64,000 nucleotides of DNA from Penicillium oxalicum (lineage: Eukaryota; Ascomycota; Eurotiomycetes; Eurotiales; Aspergillaceae). The position numbers and the translations under genes are program-made. Positions 37,616 to 50,337 of the stretch are shown here, one piece after another (the first letter of the stretch is position 1; every line of letters starts with the position of its first letter). The stretch lies in assembly GCF_001723175.1 (NCBI RefSeq), contig NC_064650.1, forward strand, positions 992,001 to 1,056,000, in the 5' to 3' direction. The notes under the pieces were generated by a model. That model did not search any database and was not told where the DNA came from. It saw only the letters and a program-made list of their open reading frames with translations.

Positions 37616-39856
37616 ATGGCGGACGATAGCTTTGTGCGAGACGATGATAATGTTGAGGAGGAAGATGAAGTCGACGAGATCGTAAGTGGTCGAACAATAA
37701 AAGCTTTGTAAAACTGGACGGACCAGACTGAATGTCCGATTGACTTGTGATCAAGAGTTTTCGTGCCGTCAAAGATGCGGTTCTCTTCGCGATTGATGTG
37801 AGCAGCTCCATGCTGACGCCACGTCCATCCGAGGACCCTAAACACCCAGGTCAAGTATCTCCGGCCTCAGCGGCTCTCAAGTGCGCATATCATTTGATGC
37901 AGCAGCGTATCATATCAAACCCCAGCGACATGATCGGAGTTCTGCTGTATGGAACCGAATCATCAAAGTTCTATGATGAAGACGGAACTGCTGCCAGCGA
38001 TCTGTCATATCCACACTGTTACTTGTTCACTGATCTCGATATTCCGTCCGCGGAAGAGGTCAAGAGTCTGCGAGCTTTAGCCGAAGATGAGGAAGGCTCC
38101 CGCAGTATTCTGAAGCCTTCAAGCGAAAGTGTTTCAATGGCGAATGTCCTGTTCTGTGCCAATCAGATATTCACTTCAAAGGCGCCAAACTTCCTTTCTA
38201 GACGTCTTTTCATCGTCACTGATGACGATAACCCACACCAAGATAAAAAGTCGCTGAGATCCGCAGCAACCGTTCGGGCGAGGGATCTCTACGACCTGGG
38301 AGTTAATATCGAGTTGTTTCCAATTTCTGGACCGGATCATGACTTCGATACCTCTAAGTTCTATGATGTATGCTCAGAGCCTGCACCACTTACGATACTC
38401 CCATGCTGACAAGGATCAAGGACATCATCTACAAAGCTTCTCCCCGCGATGGTGAAGCTCCTACCTATTTGCGCCCAGACATTCATGCGTCAACTGGTAA
38501 AGGTGACGGAATTTCTTTGCTTAATTCATTGCTGTCGAGTATCCATTCCCGGGCCGTACCACGACGTTCGCTCTTCTCCAATGTCCCTCTTGAGATAGGA
38601 CCCAACTTTAAGATATCTGTCAACGGCTACCTTCTTCTCAAAAAGCAAGAGCCAGCTCGCAGCTGCTACGTTTGGCTTGGCGGGGAAAAACCTCAAATCG
38701 TCAAGGGCATCACAACATACATGGCAGATGATACAGCCCAAACGGTGGAAAAGGCAGAGATCCGCAAAGCTTACAAGTTCGGCGGCGAACAAGTTACATT
38801 CACACCCGAGGAATTGCAAGGATTGAGGAATTTTGGAGAGCCTGTCATTCGGATCATTGGGTTTAAGCCCTTGTCCACCTTACCCATTTGGGCCAATGTC
38901 AAGCACCCTTCCTTTATTTACCCGTGCGAAGATGACTTTGTTGGATCCACGCGTGTTTTCTCCGCCTTGCATCAGAAATTATTGAAAGATGAGAAGATGG
39001 CTCTTGTCTGGTTCATTCCTCGCAAGAATTCTGCGCCAGTCGTTGCGGCGATGATTGCCGGCGAAGAGAAGCTTGATGAGAATAGCGTACAAAAGGTTCC
39101 ACCGGGCATGTGGCTCATCCCATTACCTTTTGCAGATGATGTGCGACAAAACCCCCCTTCCGTGTTGAGTGTGTCGCCAGACCATTTGACGGACGCAATG
39201 CGTCAAGTGATTGGCCAGCTACAACTCCCCAAGGGTACCTATGATCCTCAGAAGTACCCAAATCCAGGTGAGACTCAACGGCTCCAAATCAGTCTCTTCG
39301 TTTCCTTACTCAACACATGATCTCTAGCACTTCAATGGCATTACCGCATTCTACAAGCTTTGGCTCTCGACGAGGATCACCCGGGCGAGGCGGAAGACAA
39401 AACGAAGCCAAAATACCGGCAAATTGACAAGGTAGGCTCTTACGCAAAATCCAATCCCACTCTTTGTCTTTTCCACACCAGTCAGGACTGATGGATCTCT
39501 AGCGTGCTGGCGACTACGTTCTTGAGTGGTCTCGGTTACTTGATGCTGCATATGACAAAATGTATGGGAGACCAGCCGCGACTACTACATCTACCCGAGT
39601 AAAACGTGACGCACCAGGCGTGGGCGAAAGTGCAGGTCAACCTCTGGTCAAACGGATCAAGGCTGAAACAGAGGATCCCGATGAGAAAATCGCACGATTG
39701 TACGAAACCGGCGGTTTGTCCAAGGTCACCCGTGCGGTTCTCAAGGACTTTCTCGACGCACATGGCCTTGCAGCGGCTGGAAAAAAGGACGATCTTGTGG
39801 AACAAGTCGAGGCATACTTTGAGAGGAAACACCGCTCGCGGCCCGGGAGATTGTAA
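37616..39856 (+). CDS. ku70: Ku70 subunit of the non-homologous end-joining Ku heterodimer
   Basis: Ku70 pairs with Ku80 to encircle broken DNA ends and recruit end-joining factors in the nucleus, and it also acts at telomeres. Five exons, 37616-37681, 37756-38367, 38421-39267, 39328-39431 and 39503-39856, give 1983 bases (660 residues). In order there is an acidic N-terminus, a von Willebrand A-like domain starting at [13 protein letters not shown], the beta-barrel core ([30 protein letters not shown]), a nuclear localisation-like KRIKAE, and a C-terminal SAP domain ([20 protein letters not shown]). The second intron is 53 bases with an AAG acceptor. Reading through it gives a premature stop, and the join restores KFYDDIIY, which fits the family. 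Aspergillus names for this gene include akuA and kusA. Confidence 0.95.
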
Positions 39857-40626
39857 AAGCCGACCTTATCAGGCGTAGCCATGTGCTCTTTCGGTCTCGG
39901 CTCTGGTAGCTGTACCTTGGTAAATGTACAAATCATGGGAATTATGAATGCTTCTCTCGCCGTCTTTACAACATCAAATCCAAAGGAGTCGAAAGTGTAG
40001 CCCATATCACTTTCAAGCCCATTAAATGATGCCTGCATCTATGGAATTCCACGGGATGTTGAAGAGACCTCATACATTCGGGCCGTTGTCGGAACCTTGA
40101 ATTAACCCGATACCTTAGTCTCGCGTGTGTACCTAGTCACATCTACGTAGAGTATCCTTAGTATGTTCCGTTGACTAGTAGTACTCGCCCACAGATGACT
40201 TGAACTTTGGCACAAACGTTTACTACCAGATCCATGACTCTGCTGAATCCGATCAATCCAAATAGCCAGGATCCAGTCCCATCCCGGCAGTCCTCGACCA
40301 GACCTCCGCTTCAAATCCATCAATTTGGATAGATTGAAGCCCTGGAACATAATAAACACTGACCAACTGCATTAATGTCCACTATCAATCAGACATCCGT
40401 TTCACACTCAATCAAGACTATCTGTGCTTCAAACCTTGCACACTCTGGTTTTTTCTAGTGTTGTCCTGTCTACGATGAAACGTTGACAGTCCACCCTTTC
40501 GCTTATCACGGTGCATCAATTCGGGCATTTTCGGCGAAACTGTTTATATTCTTGAATGGCTAAGTACAAAACGAAAAAAAAAACATAGAGGCTCGTTAGG
40601 TAGGTGGATGCCCCCCCCCCCCCTTT

Positions 40627-40671
<45 letters not shown>

Positions 40672-41531
40672 AAAAAAAAACAGGTTGATTCGATGTGGAA
40701 TGTATTAAACTTCTCCCGTCTGGCATTTAGTGTTTCAGCCTCAACCTTGTTTGTGGTGCCGTGTTTCAAAGTTGGGGTATCTAGGCGTTGCTAGATAGGG
40801 AATGCCCCTACATATAGATAGAGACTGAGGGCAACGCGAGACACATAAGTATCTTTGAGCGGGCAAACGGCTACAGCGGATGAGGATCTTAGCTCTCTCG
40901 GTATATTTGAATGTGGTATCGATGCTAGGATTTTCTCTTTGACTTCCAAGGACAGTGGAGAAGGCTAAGGGTGAATGATTATTGACTTGGAAAGAGGAAG
41001 AGCAGCTACTAAGTAAGGTACAGCAATATGATTTGCTCGCCGAAGGCTTCTTTATGCTGATGTTTTACTACGTGGTGATATGGAGCAGTCAAGGCGTACA
41101 ACCCAACCTTGACCGGTAGGAGATGAGACACATTTATAAACTATAATTTGTAGTAACAGGGTTCTCGTGGCACCGAGACCAGAAAGTAAGAAAAAAAAAA
41201 GAAATGATTCGACTTTCCGAAGCTCAAAAGTGTCTCAACAGTATGCTTGATGCTTGATGGCCATGGGATGCCGATACGCGAAAAGGACAAACGTCACGAA
41301 TCGGAAACAAAAGGGGGTATCGGGGGAAGCAAAACAGGGGAAAAGAAATACAAAAAGGTATCGACAAGAAGGATCGACCCCGCGAGGCCTGGACCGTCAA
41401 GATCAAAACGTTCACCTGAAGACTTGAAAGTAACGCCGATCGAGCAAACACCATCAAGATGCATAAACACCGTGCAAAATGCAACCGCGGCCCCATGCCG
41501 AGCTGGGGACCTGACTCGTCTCTTCCAAAGG
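39857..41531. other. Convergent intergenic region ku70 / DUF3431
   Basis: The 1.7 kb between two gene ends holds no supportable gene. It includes the compound homopolymer tract listed separately and a purine-rich stretch at about 41270-41370 that keeps the minus strand artificially open. Confidence 0.55.
40611..40680. repeat. Compound homopolymer tract C-T-A-A
   Basis: Runs of 13 C, 10 T, 25 A, one G and 21 A follow one another directly. The true lengths are uncertain because such runs are error-prone in sequencing and assembly. Confidence 0.85.
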
Positions 41532-42747
41532 TTAACACTTGCCATAGACCTGACAATAGCACAGCTCCTCATCCGGACAATACACCGCTTCCATTCCAAA
41601 GATCACATGCCACAGGAACTCCATGACCCGCCCAGACATGGCGTCGTTCAAGTCCGTCTCGATCACCCACTGCCGGAACTTGACGTAGTCGTCGCGCGGC
41701 CGAGCGTGCACCTGGCTCTTCGACACGGCGAATTGAGCGCAGCATGCGGCTCCGACCTGTGCGGGCTTGCGCATGTATTTGCGAGTGGACAACTCCTGCT
41801 CAAAGGGGGAGGAGCTGTTGAGTGGAGGGGTGCTGGTGCCCTGGAAGACATCCCACCAGATCTGCTCGGTCACGTGGGCGTTGAACCGATGAGCTTCGCG
41901 GCAGCCGGGATTCCAGTTACAGCGAAGGTTGACGTAGCCATTCCGTTCGACAAAGTCGGTTTGAAGCATGCGCATGGCGTTGACATTGTCGTGGAGCGGA
42001 GCGTCGGTGTGCCACGCCATGTTGAACCCGGCCCGGTGGGCATGAAGGAAGACGATGGTGGAGGGGAGAGTGTCGTAATGGTCAATGATATAGGTCAGAT
42101 AGGCCATGGATTCATGGCCTTTGTTGACTGGGGTGGTGAGGACGTGAGGATCGGCGCGAGCTTTCTCGGTGGGATTGACGATGTAGATGGCGCGCTGCCA
42201 ACTAATTGATTACGGAGGAGAGTTTAGCAACAATTCACATGGGAGCGATGACATCAAAAAGAAAGAAGAAGAATAAAAAAGAAGGGAAAATCACAAAATT
42301 GAAGCGATGCGTTCTAATTGAGAGGGCTTTCATCTTCGAGGCAGGCTGGTCTTGGAAGGTACGCTGGACCAGGAAGTATGGGTGAGGGGAAGGAGGAGGA
42401 GGAGAAGGTGAAGACTCGAATACATACTCGGGCAGTTCCTCCTGGACCCAGTCGGTAGGCTCTTCTCGCAATTTGGCCATCACAATCACCTTGTCGCCAG
42501 GTACCACCACGTTGGCGGGGAGGACCGGGCGGTGGTCCAGGCTATTTCGGACCAACCAGTCCATGACATACTCGCCCGCCCGATATCGACTGCACACATC
42601 TCTGAGATGCGCCTCCAAGAGGTAAAAGGTCGACAACAGGAGTATGAAGCCGCAAATGGCGACTCGCATACCCCCTTTCATCCTGTGCGCGGGCCGAGGA
42701 ATGGATTCGAAACGATTTCCACGAGAGAGGAGCCTCGAGAGGAACAC
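41532..42747 (-). CDS. DUF3431 family protein, probable type II membrane protein
   Basis: A fungal protein of the DUF3431 family, whose biochemical role is not established. Exons 42747-42428 and 42201-41532 give 990 bases (329 residues). Near the N-terminus a hydrophobic signal-anchor (VAICGFILLLSTFYLLEA) is preceded by basic residues, which places the rest in the secretory lumen or outside. Family features are IVNPTEKARAD, the YLTYIIDHYDTLPSTIVFLH block and conserved Cys and His residues in the second half, consistent with a disulfide-bonded domain. The intron donor is GTATGT and the acceptor TTAG. A downstream Met at MKGGMR is an alternative start. Confidence 0.85.
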
Positions 42748-45257
42748 TCAGTGCCCTGAGAACCACCAATCACGCAGGATGAACCACTGATGACGCCGGG
42801 AGAATTCGAGTCATTCAGCGCAAGTCTAGTTGGGGATTCGATAATTCACGTCAGGCGAGGAATTTTGTTCAATCACAGCTTTGAAAAAGGAGAAACAACC
42901 GCTGGGCTTCAATGATGATGCTGGTGCTGGTGCTGATGCTGATGCAACTGCCCTGAATAAATATCGACGAGCCGACAAAAAGACCGTGCCAGACGAAAGG
43001 ATGGACTACGATCCTCCCCCGAAAAGGAGGGATGTTGCGACTCTTTGTATCGCCGTCGACGCCTCCACAATCAGAGTTACGCCCGCGATTCAGGAGGATG
43101 AATAGTGGGGGGGGGGGTTGACGATTAGAAGCATACTCACCAAGCCCCCCAATAAAATTAATTTTCGACGGCGACTGTCCGTGGTCAGAGAAAGGGGCTG
43201 CAGTCCAGCAGTCCAGTCGTCCAGTCCTCTGAAGGGTCCATTCGAGTTTAGTGCCGCGCCCTCCCAAGAGCTCGACAGACTCAAAAGGGCTTAGAACGGA
43301 CAGAATCGGGCACCGCGAGTGGCCGGTGTAGCGTCTTCCACTCCGCGACTGACTGTGCACCGCCGTCGGTTCAGGCAACCACGTCCGCTCAACAGTTTCG
43401 GTTTCGGACCCCACAGCGACACCTCCGCCATCATCATGGGCCACAACAGGACCCCAAATCAACACTGGGAGGTCATGGCCAGGCCTGCGCTGACACCGAA
43501 CGGTTCTCTGGCGGGGCAGAAAAGAGAGGAAAGAGATCGCCGAAGACGCAGGCCCATCATTGGCCACCACTCAGGGGCCTGTGGGAACCTTTAGCCTCCA
43601 GAGGACTTTTCAATCCGCCAAGAGATGCAGGAGAAAACCCGCGAGAGGCATCTGTGTTTTGGTGCAAGGCCCAACATCACACTCGAGAACGGGATGAACC
43701 ATGTCTTGTATTATCTCCGATGGATGGTTTGGCCCCCTCGGAGAGAAGAATGGGAGAATTCAGGGTCCAGTCGAGTGGCCTCCAGGCCTGGAATAGACAA
43801 AAAGCTTGGCTCGGACCCAGTCTCGCACCGTTTCTCCGGGGGGTTGACCGCCCTCCCCTCTCCTCTCGGACGGTACAAGAGGATGTATCCATCGTCCACC
43901 GTACTCTACTACGTACTTTGGAGTCGAGGAGCGGACGAGTAGACGAGTGGACACTCTCTTGGTCTCTCCCGTTGGACCTGATACACAACAGACTTCTCTC
44001 TCGCCGCTCGATTTCCCGCCCTTCGTCATTTTCCATTCAGAATCACCGATCACGAGGGACTGGAGAAATGGAAATGGGCCACACTGGTGCTGCCGCCCCG
44101 CCCATTTGGGATGGATCGCTTGGCACTAATCTTAGACCATCGAGAAACTATTAACTTTTGACGAGACACGAGGGTTTACGCAATGGGGCAATGCAAGTCG
44201 TCGTGGACCAGGCACCGCACCTAGAGTTCTGGACAGTACCACGGCTCACACGTGGCAATTGAACACTCCTCGCCGCGGAGAAACCTAAACGGCTGGAGAC
44301 CGAATAATAATCAGATGAGAAGGGGGACTAAGTAATAATAATAATAGCTGGTGCAAACAAGACTCAGACGCACCCTGGGCGACCGACATGTCAGACTGGC
44401 CGCGCACGCGGAAGGTGGTGACACCCCCTGAGCCACACTACACGTGACAATCACTTTTGCGATCGCCGGCAAATGAATCTGCCGACAAGTCATTGGTAGA
44501 AGAACGTCCGAACCAGCGGGAGACGCCAGGCCTCTTTTTGTTGTTTGTTTGATCTTCCACACTTCCTTCAGTTGCCCAGAGCCTGTGGAATAAAACCAGT
44601 GGTTCACGTCCACTAGAAAAGAGACAAACTGTGAAGGTACAACCTCTAGTTCGTTACGATGATTGAACCCTGGACATCTTCGATCACTGGGTTACATCGC
44701 CGAGAAGCCTGATTTTCTCACCACTTCACATCTATTGCAATGCATGGGAATTAGCATTTTCCCACGGCACTGGTTCCGCGTCCGCGCGGGATACGACAGT
44801 ATTTCGGACCCTTTCTGGCCCTGCCAAGGTTGGTTGGGACCCGCTCGGAGAGCTTCTATGAGCACAGAGTACGAAGAGGACGGGACTGCTGCAGATTACG
44901 TACTGAACTAGCTACTCACCTTATGACGCTCGATTTGCTTGTCTGATGTCGTGAGAGATGGAAGTGCGTAATATTGCGGGAAAATAAAATCAAGGGTACA
45001 TTTTTGCTTATATAGTGGGTTCATACACGGGTAAGGAAGGCCCAAGGGGAGCTCGCCGTCTAATTGCAAGAGCTCTCCAGATATGTATTTAGATCTGGGA
45101 CTAATCAATACAAGGAGCTTGCTCACGACATATCGAGTAATCCCAAAACAAGAAATAGCTTCTCTGGCCATGAGCTGACCAGATACGGTGGTCTGTGCAA
45201 GACTTGGCGTATAATACGTTGATTCAAGGGGACGTGCGGGGTTAAGTATTTCTCTCT
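42748..45257. other. Intergenic region with a G11 run
   Basis: This 2.5 kb holds no recognised gene. There is a GGTGCT/GATGCT-type short repeat at about 42913-42945 and a run of 11 G at 43107-43117. Open frames in both directions overlap one another and lack domains. Confidence 0.5.
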
Positions 45258-46799
45258 TCACCGTGCAGCACCCCAGGCATATTCAAAGGTCTGCTGTTGC
45301 TGTAATTGAGGATTCCTCGCCGCAGAGCCCGTCATTGGCTTCGACGCCATAGCTTCTTTCCCAGATGTTGATGCAGGGATCGCTTGAACCTTCCGCTTAC
45401 CTCCTTTTGATCGCGATGCAGGCAATGGACGTCGAGGCCCGAACATTTGTCGAGCCGCCTGTACACAACGAGTCACAATGCGTCCTGGAATATTGCAGAT
45501 GAAAAGGGTGACCTGAGCAGGAACCACGATACAGGCACATGCCCAATCAAGGAGAGTAAAGGCGTAGCTGGTGCGACGATTCGCACTGGCCCGTTGCGAT
45601 GCGGCGGCAAGTGCAATTGCATCGCGGGTCTGCGCCTCGAGTTCTTGGAAGCGGGTGTCGGTCTGGAGAGCGGTCAAGGTGGTCCGCTTCTCGTACCGGC
45701 GCACAGCGCGATTCAGCGCTTCGATATCAGGCCCCAGTGCGCGACGGGCCTCGAGAACCATTTGTGCAATCATGTCGGGAGTTGCTTCGGTCTTCTCAGA
45801 AGATTTTGAATCGAGACGAGCGGCGGCGGTTTCGGCGACATGGGCTTCTAACTCCTCCAGGCGGTGACTGAGATCCTGAATCGTGGCGGGATTCATATCG
45901 CCTTCCTGGGTCGATGCTACCACTCGTTGCAGGTGGAGCGTGCGCGCTTGGCCGAGTTTCAGGAGATGGGCGAACGGGCGAATCTCCGACGCAAGAAGGA
46001 AGATGGTGAGATTGTAGTTGGATACCAATCCTTCCGAGGGGCGTGATAAACTGGATCGAATGGCGTGCAGCAACCAGGTCCCTATGACGGGACACACGAA
46101 ACATGCGCCCAAGGCGACCAATTCATGAATCTGGAGCTCCCTGATTGCCTCGTGATGGGCAGCAGATTGCACCTGTCTGTCATGCGCTTGGTGATCCGTA
46201 CGCGACTTGGGGACTTCTTCGTTTCCATCCACGTCTGTGGGGTCATCCGCCACCGGATCAAGTGTGTGCTGCTCCCGTTGAATGCCTTGTGCGGATCGAT
46301 ACCAGCCCCTAGAATCAAAATGCTGTAAGAACTCGTTCCAAGGCACACAAGCGTAGTTGTCGCGTAAGCATTGAATCAGAACCTACCATGGCAATCTCAC
46401 CGACCAGTTGAGGAAAACGCCGGCTAGTACGATGAGGGTCACGTCCGTCACGAAGGAACTCCCACCCTGGAAGAAGACACCCGCAATCGCCGGCAGAAGC
46501 GCCAGCACGAGCGGCGCCGAGTGCCAGTGGGACTCGTCTGGTGCCACGGGCTCATCACGGTCGAGGGCGACCCGGGGGAGAAATAAATTGTCGGTCGAAG
46601 AACGGATTGAATTGCGCGCTTCAGACAATGAGTCGGAGAGGGTCGAGTTGCGACGCTGGGGCCACTCGTTGGAGGATCCCTCTAGAAGGGTCGTAGCGCG
46701 CGCCGAGAGGCCTCGGCGACGAAGCGAGCTGTGAATTGGGGTAGTGCGGGGCGGCGGTGCGGAGTCCAAAGGAGTCGATGGTGAAGGCGGATCAGCCAT
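45258..46799 (-). CDS. Fungal multi-pass membrane protein with a coiled coil, function unknown
   Basis: I do not recognise a named family. Exons 46799-46387 and 46308-45258 give 1464 bases (487 residues). A Ser/Pro-rich N-terminus of about 95 residues is followed by hydrophobic segments at LVLALLPAIAGVFF and VTLIVLAGVFLNW, then two more (LVALGACFVCPVIGTWLL and NLTIFLLASEIRPFAHLL). A predicted coiled coil (IQDLSHRLEELEAHVAETAA) spans roughly residues 280-360. A last hydrophobic region (LLDWACACIVVPAQVTLFI) precedes a basic tail. The intron is 78 bases, with a GTAGGT donor and a CTAG acceptor. Two unrelated frames meeting in phase, plus the consistent layout, make this a real gene. Confidence 0.8.
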
Positions 46800-48287
46800 C
46801 TTGAGAAGGTTGTCCGACGGCGGCGCTGGAGGTCTGCAGGTGGATGGCGTTTCAATGGAGAGGAAAGAAAGAGTGAGAAAGTGGTTTGGGTAAGGGTTGT
46901 GGTTCTCCTCCCTTGACGAATTGCGACCTCAAAAAGCTTAACCAGAGATTGGTTGGTGCTCTTCATCAAGTAGTGTGGAGGAACTTGTCACGCGACGGGA
47001 GAGTTGGAGAAATCCTGCCTTGCATGGTGACGTCGACCAAGTGAAATGGGGGAGCTTTGGCCCTTTCCAATCCACAGCGACCGATCGACTCGATCATATC
47101 GTCGAGATCCAAGATCCCTCGGGTCAAGTCGTGCTGATCTGTAGCTGCGTGCTTGTCGTCGCGATCACTCTCCAAAGGATGTACCGTGGTGCACAGCAGT
47201 AGATTCAATAATTCGCGACAAGGTTGGGAACGCCAGAACCGACACTACCAGCACCACGACAGTTCATAACATCATACTAGTACAGTACTACTAATGTAGA
47301 TCCATAGGTTCTGTACCTCATCAGTACACACTACAGAGTACAGGCTACATCACCACCGAAGTACCGTTCAAGTCTCACTGTATCATTACCTCTTCCTCGT
47401 CTGAGTAAAAGATTTCAAACGCCCCCACCCCCCCTATTGATCGACTCGCCCTGTTTCAAATTCAGGCTGCAGACCCCTTTTGGATTAAACTCTTCGGCGC
47501 CAAACTGGGTGAAATTACACACATTCGTGATGTGTTTGATATCTCAAGCACAAACACGCTTGACAAGTCCATGTCGATCTGGGGGGATCTGGACCCGAAC
47601 GGACGGCGCTAACTGGCTGAAACCCACCGAATCGACTCCACATGGCGCAGCTCTATTCAACACCTAAAAGGGTAATATTTCGTCCTTTCTATGCACCAGA
47701 CAAGGCTACGAGGAGAAATTTCTCTACATATCTTCAGGATGCTTCTTTGATCATGAGTTACCTTCATATACAAGTATACCAGACATGTCTACTTACTGGC
47801 TAGGTTCTGCTGCTGTCGCAGGTTCCTGTTGCGGAACTTACTCCCCGTGCTCAGCATCAGCACATACTGACCTGCTGCTCATCGGAGCTGGGGCTTTCCT
47901 ATCTTCCTCATTTCAGTGAGAAAATGTCTTGATCTAGGCTTCCTCTGAGCTCTTATTGAAACCTCCAGCGGGACTGTCCCTGTCTCACAGGTATCAACGT
48001 TGGTACAGGCTACTCTTTCTGAGTAACCTGAGTGCCTTGGGGGTTTCCAAGCACGCCCATACATTCTTAAACGGCAGCGAATGGCTTTATTTTCTGCAAC
48101 TGTGTAAAATCCCAGCTTCGCAAAGCAAGGACTTTTTCTACCCAATTCCGAGAAAAACGACCAAGAAATCGACTTCTTCACTCCATGACAGTTGCACACC
48201 TTTCTTCTCTCTCTCGTGAATCGTCTTCCTCCTGGGAACCCAGACCTGAAAGTTCAAAAACCAACCAGGCTCAGAATCATTGCCACC
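46800..48287. other. Divergent promoter region, membrane protein / pheromone receptor
   Basis: This 1.5 kb lies between divergent genes and should carry both promoters. No coding frame is supported. The receptor start codon at 48288 is in an ideal context (GCCACCATGG). Confidence 0.55.
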
Positions 48288-49879
48288 ATGGATACCTCTG
48301 ACATTCGCCACCCAATGGCGACAGTGGTGCCACTGCTGTCATTCATTTCTATCGTCGTATGCATTACACCTCTCACTCTGCATGCAAAGAACCGCAACCT
48401 GCCTGCCACTAGTCTCATCTGCTGGACGATCCTGCTGAACGCGTTCAACATCATCAATGCTTTGATATGGCCGACAGACAATGTCAATGTGTGGTGGGAC
48501 GGATCCGGACTATGTGACATCGAGGTCAAACTAATGGTCGGGAGCTATGTGGCTTTTCCTGGTGCTCTGGTGGGCATCTTTCGTGGTCTAGCGGTGGTGC
48601 TCGACACTGCCAGCACGACGCTTGTTCCGAGTAAGACGCAGCGCCTGCGGAATCAGGCTGTTGAATTGGTATTCTGCGTTGTGATCCCCGTCATTGCCAT
48701 GATTACCCACATCATCTGGCAAAAGAGTCGATACTTGCTCTTTGCAATCTCGGGCTGTGTCAATGATTTCGATGAGAGCTGGGTAAGCTTCGTGCTGGCC
48801 TACATGTGGCCGCCACTTATCTGCTTGATTGCTGCATATTATGGTGGTACGTGACCCTCGTCTGTTTTCATTTCGACTGTCGACGCGATGCACTAAACTC
48901 CTTCCCTTCCGTTCTAGGTCTTGTTCTCATTCGAATGCGTCGGTACCGCAGCGACTTTGGTTCGATCCTACGATCTGCAAATAGCCGAATGAGCAAGTCT
49001 GGATTCTTGCGACTCTTCTTTCTCGCATCCACCATGCTGGTGGCGATTCTCCCCGCAGAAGCGTATGTGGTCTACTACGACTTGGTCCTCTCTCTTCCTT
49101 GGCACTCATACTCGTGGAGCAAAATCCATGGGCCAGCATGGTACCAAATCCAGAAATTCCCGACTCAGGGACAAGTCTTTTTTGACCGCTGGACACCTAT
49201 CGCTGCAGGATTTGTACTTTTCATCTTTTTCGGATTTGGCCGTGATGCGACGCGAATCTATCTCAGTTTCTTTTGGCGCATCGGATTGGGACACTGTTTC
49301 CCAATGCTCACTCGCCCTATCGACTCCACCTCCACCGGTGGTGGCTCGCACTCAACTACCCTGGTTGGATCAACCATCAGTCGAGCCAAGCTGTTGTTTC
49401 ATTGGGGGAAGAGCCCCAATTCAAAGTGTGTGATATATTCCAGGACAATTGCACAGCTTCTTCTTTCGTTCCTCGCCCTTTTTTCATTTTCATTTTCATT
49501 CCTTTTTTCTTATTTTGGCTTTGGTTGACTTATCGTTCTTTTTAGCAGTCATGAAAACAGCATATCATCCCAACCTGACATCTATCGTTCGTTCGAAAAG
49601 GACACCAAGTCGCACTCACATCATCGTCGAAACCGTGGCCATTCTCAGCGCCAATGGTTGCCAACCTTCTGGTTTCGATCCAAGAGCAAGGCCCGCCGCG
49701 ATGATAATACCTTGCTAGACGATCTCTCCCGTCCATCCCAGACCATCTGTACCAGCGCGTGGGCAAGCACCAGTCAAAGCCGTGGCAGCTGTGAGCTAGA
49801 AGCCGATGGTTCGCAGGGAGCTCAAGCCGGTATCCAGGTCAAACAGGTCATTAGCCAGCAAAGCGTGATGGAAGTGTGA
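48288..49879 (+). CDS. gprB: a-factor-type pheromone receptor, STE3 GPCR
   Basis: This is a seven-helix receptor for the lipid-modified a-factor-type peptide. It couples to a G protein and the pheromone MAP kinase route. In Aspergillus nidulans the homologue is GprB/PreA. Exons 48288-48846, 48918-49425 and 49546-49879 give 1401 bases (466 residues). Seven hydrophobic segments run from VVPLLSFISIVVCITPLTLH to WTPIAAGFVLFIFFGFG. STE3 hallmarks include WWDGSGLCDIEVKL and FRGLAVVLDT. The cytosolic tail is Ser-rich and basic (HSHHRRNRGHSQRQW). The last acceptor is a tandem TAGCAG, so the protein may or may not contain one extra residue. The intact receptor gene is compatible with sexual competence, but no mating-type locus is in the window. 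Confidence 0.92.
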
Positions 49880-50337
49880 TTGGATGCACGATTCTCAACA
49901 CCCTTTCCCTTTCTTTTTGCCGGGGTTCGGTCTGAGGGTTGATCCCCTCGTGCATTTTTTTTTTCTTGTTCTACTGCGCATAGCAGGCTCCGAGAGGCTC
50001 GACGGGGTAGCACTGGGCCATAGTACCCCTTCTAATAGTTTAATGCATGGATAAGATCCGGTAAAAATCATTGCAACGCAAGCATCCTGTCAAGACAGAG
50101 TGTATTCAGGGTATACTCGTACAATAAAATCACAGGCGAGGGTAGACACAAGATCAGACGTCAATTGCAGGGATGCGATTTCAACAGGGCAATTCTGGAG
50201 TAAAACCGAACAGCCCACCGATGTCATGACACGGATATACTGACTCGCGGAATCAGGCGCTAAAAAAATGGTATGAAGCTGGGGCCCGACGCTAGCCAGG
50301 TTCAGGGTGAATCTGCGGCTCGAACGGATCGACGCAT
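49880..50337. other. Convergent intergenic region
   Basis: The 458 bases between the receptor (+) and the mitochondrial SSB gene (-) should be both 3' untranslated regions. Nothing else is seen. Confidence 0.6.
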
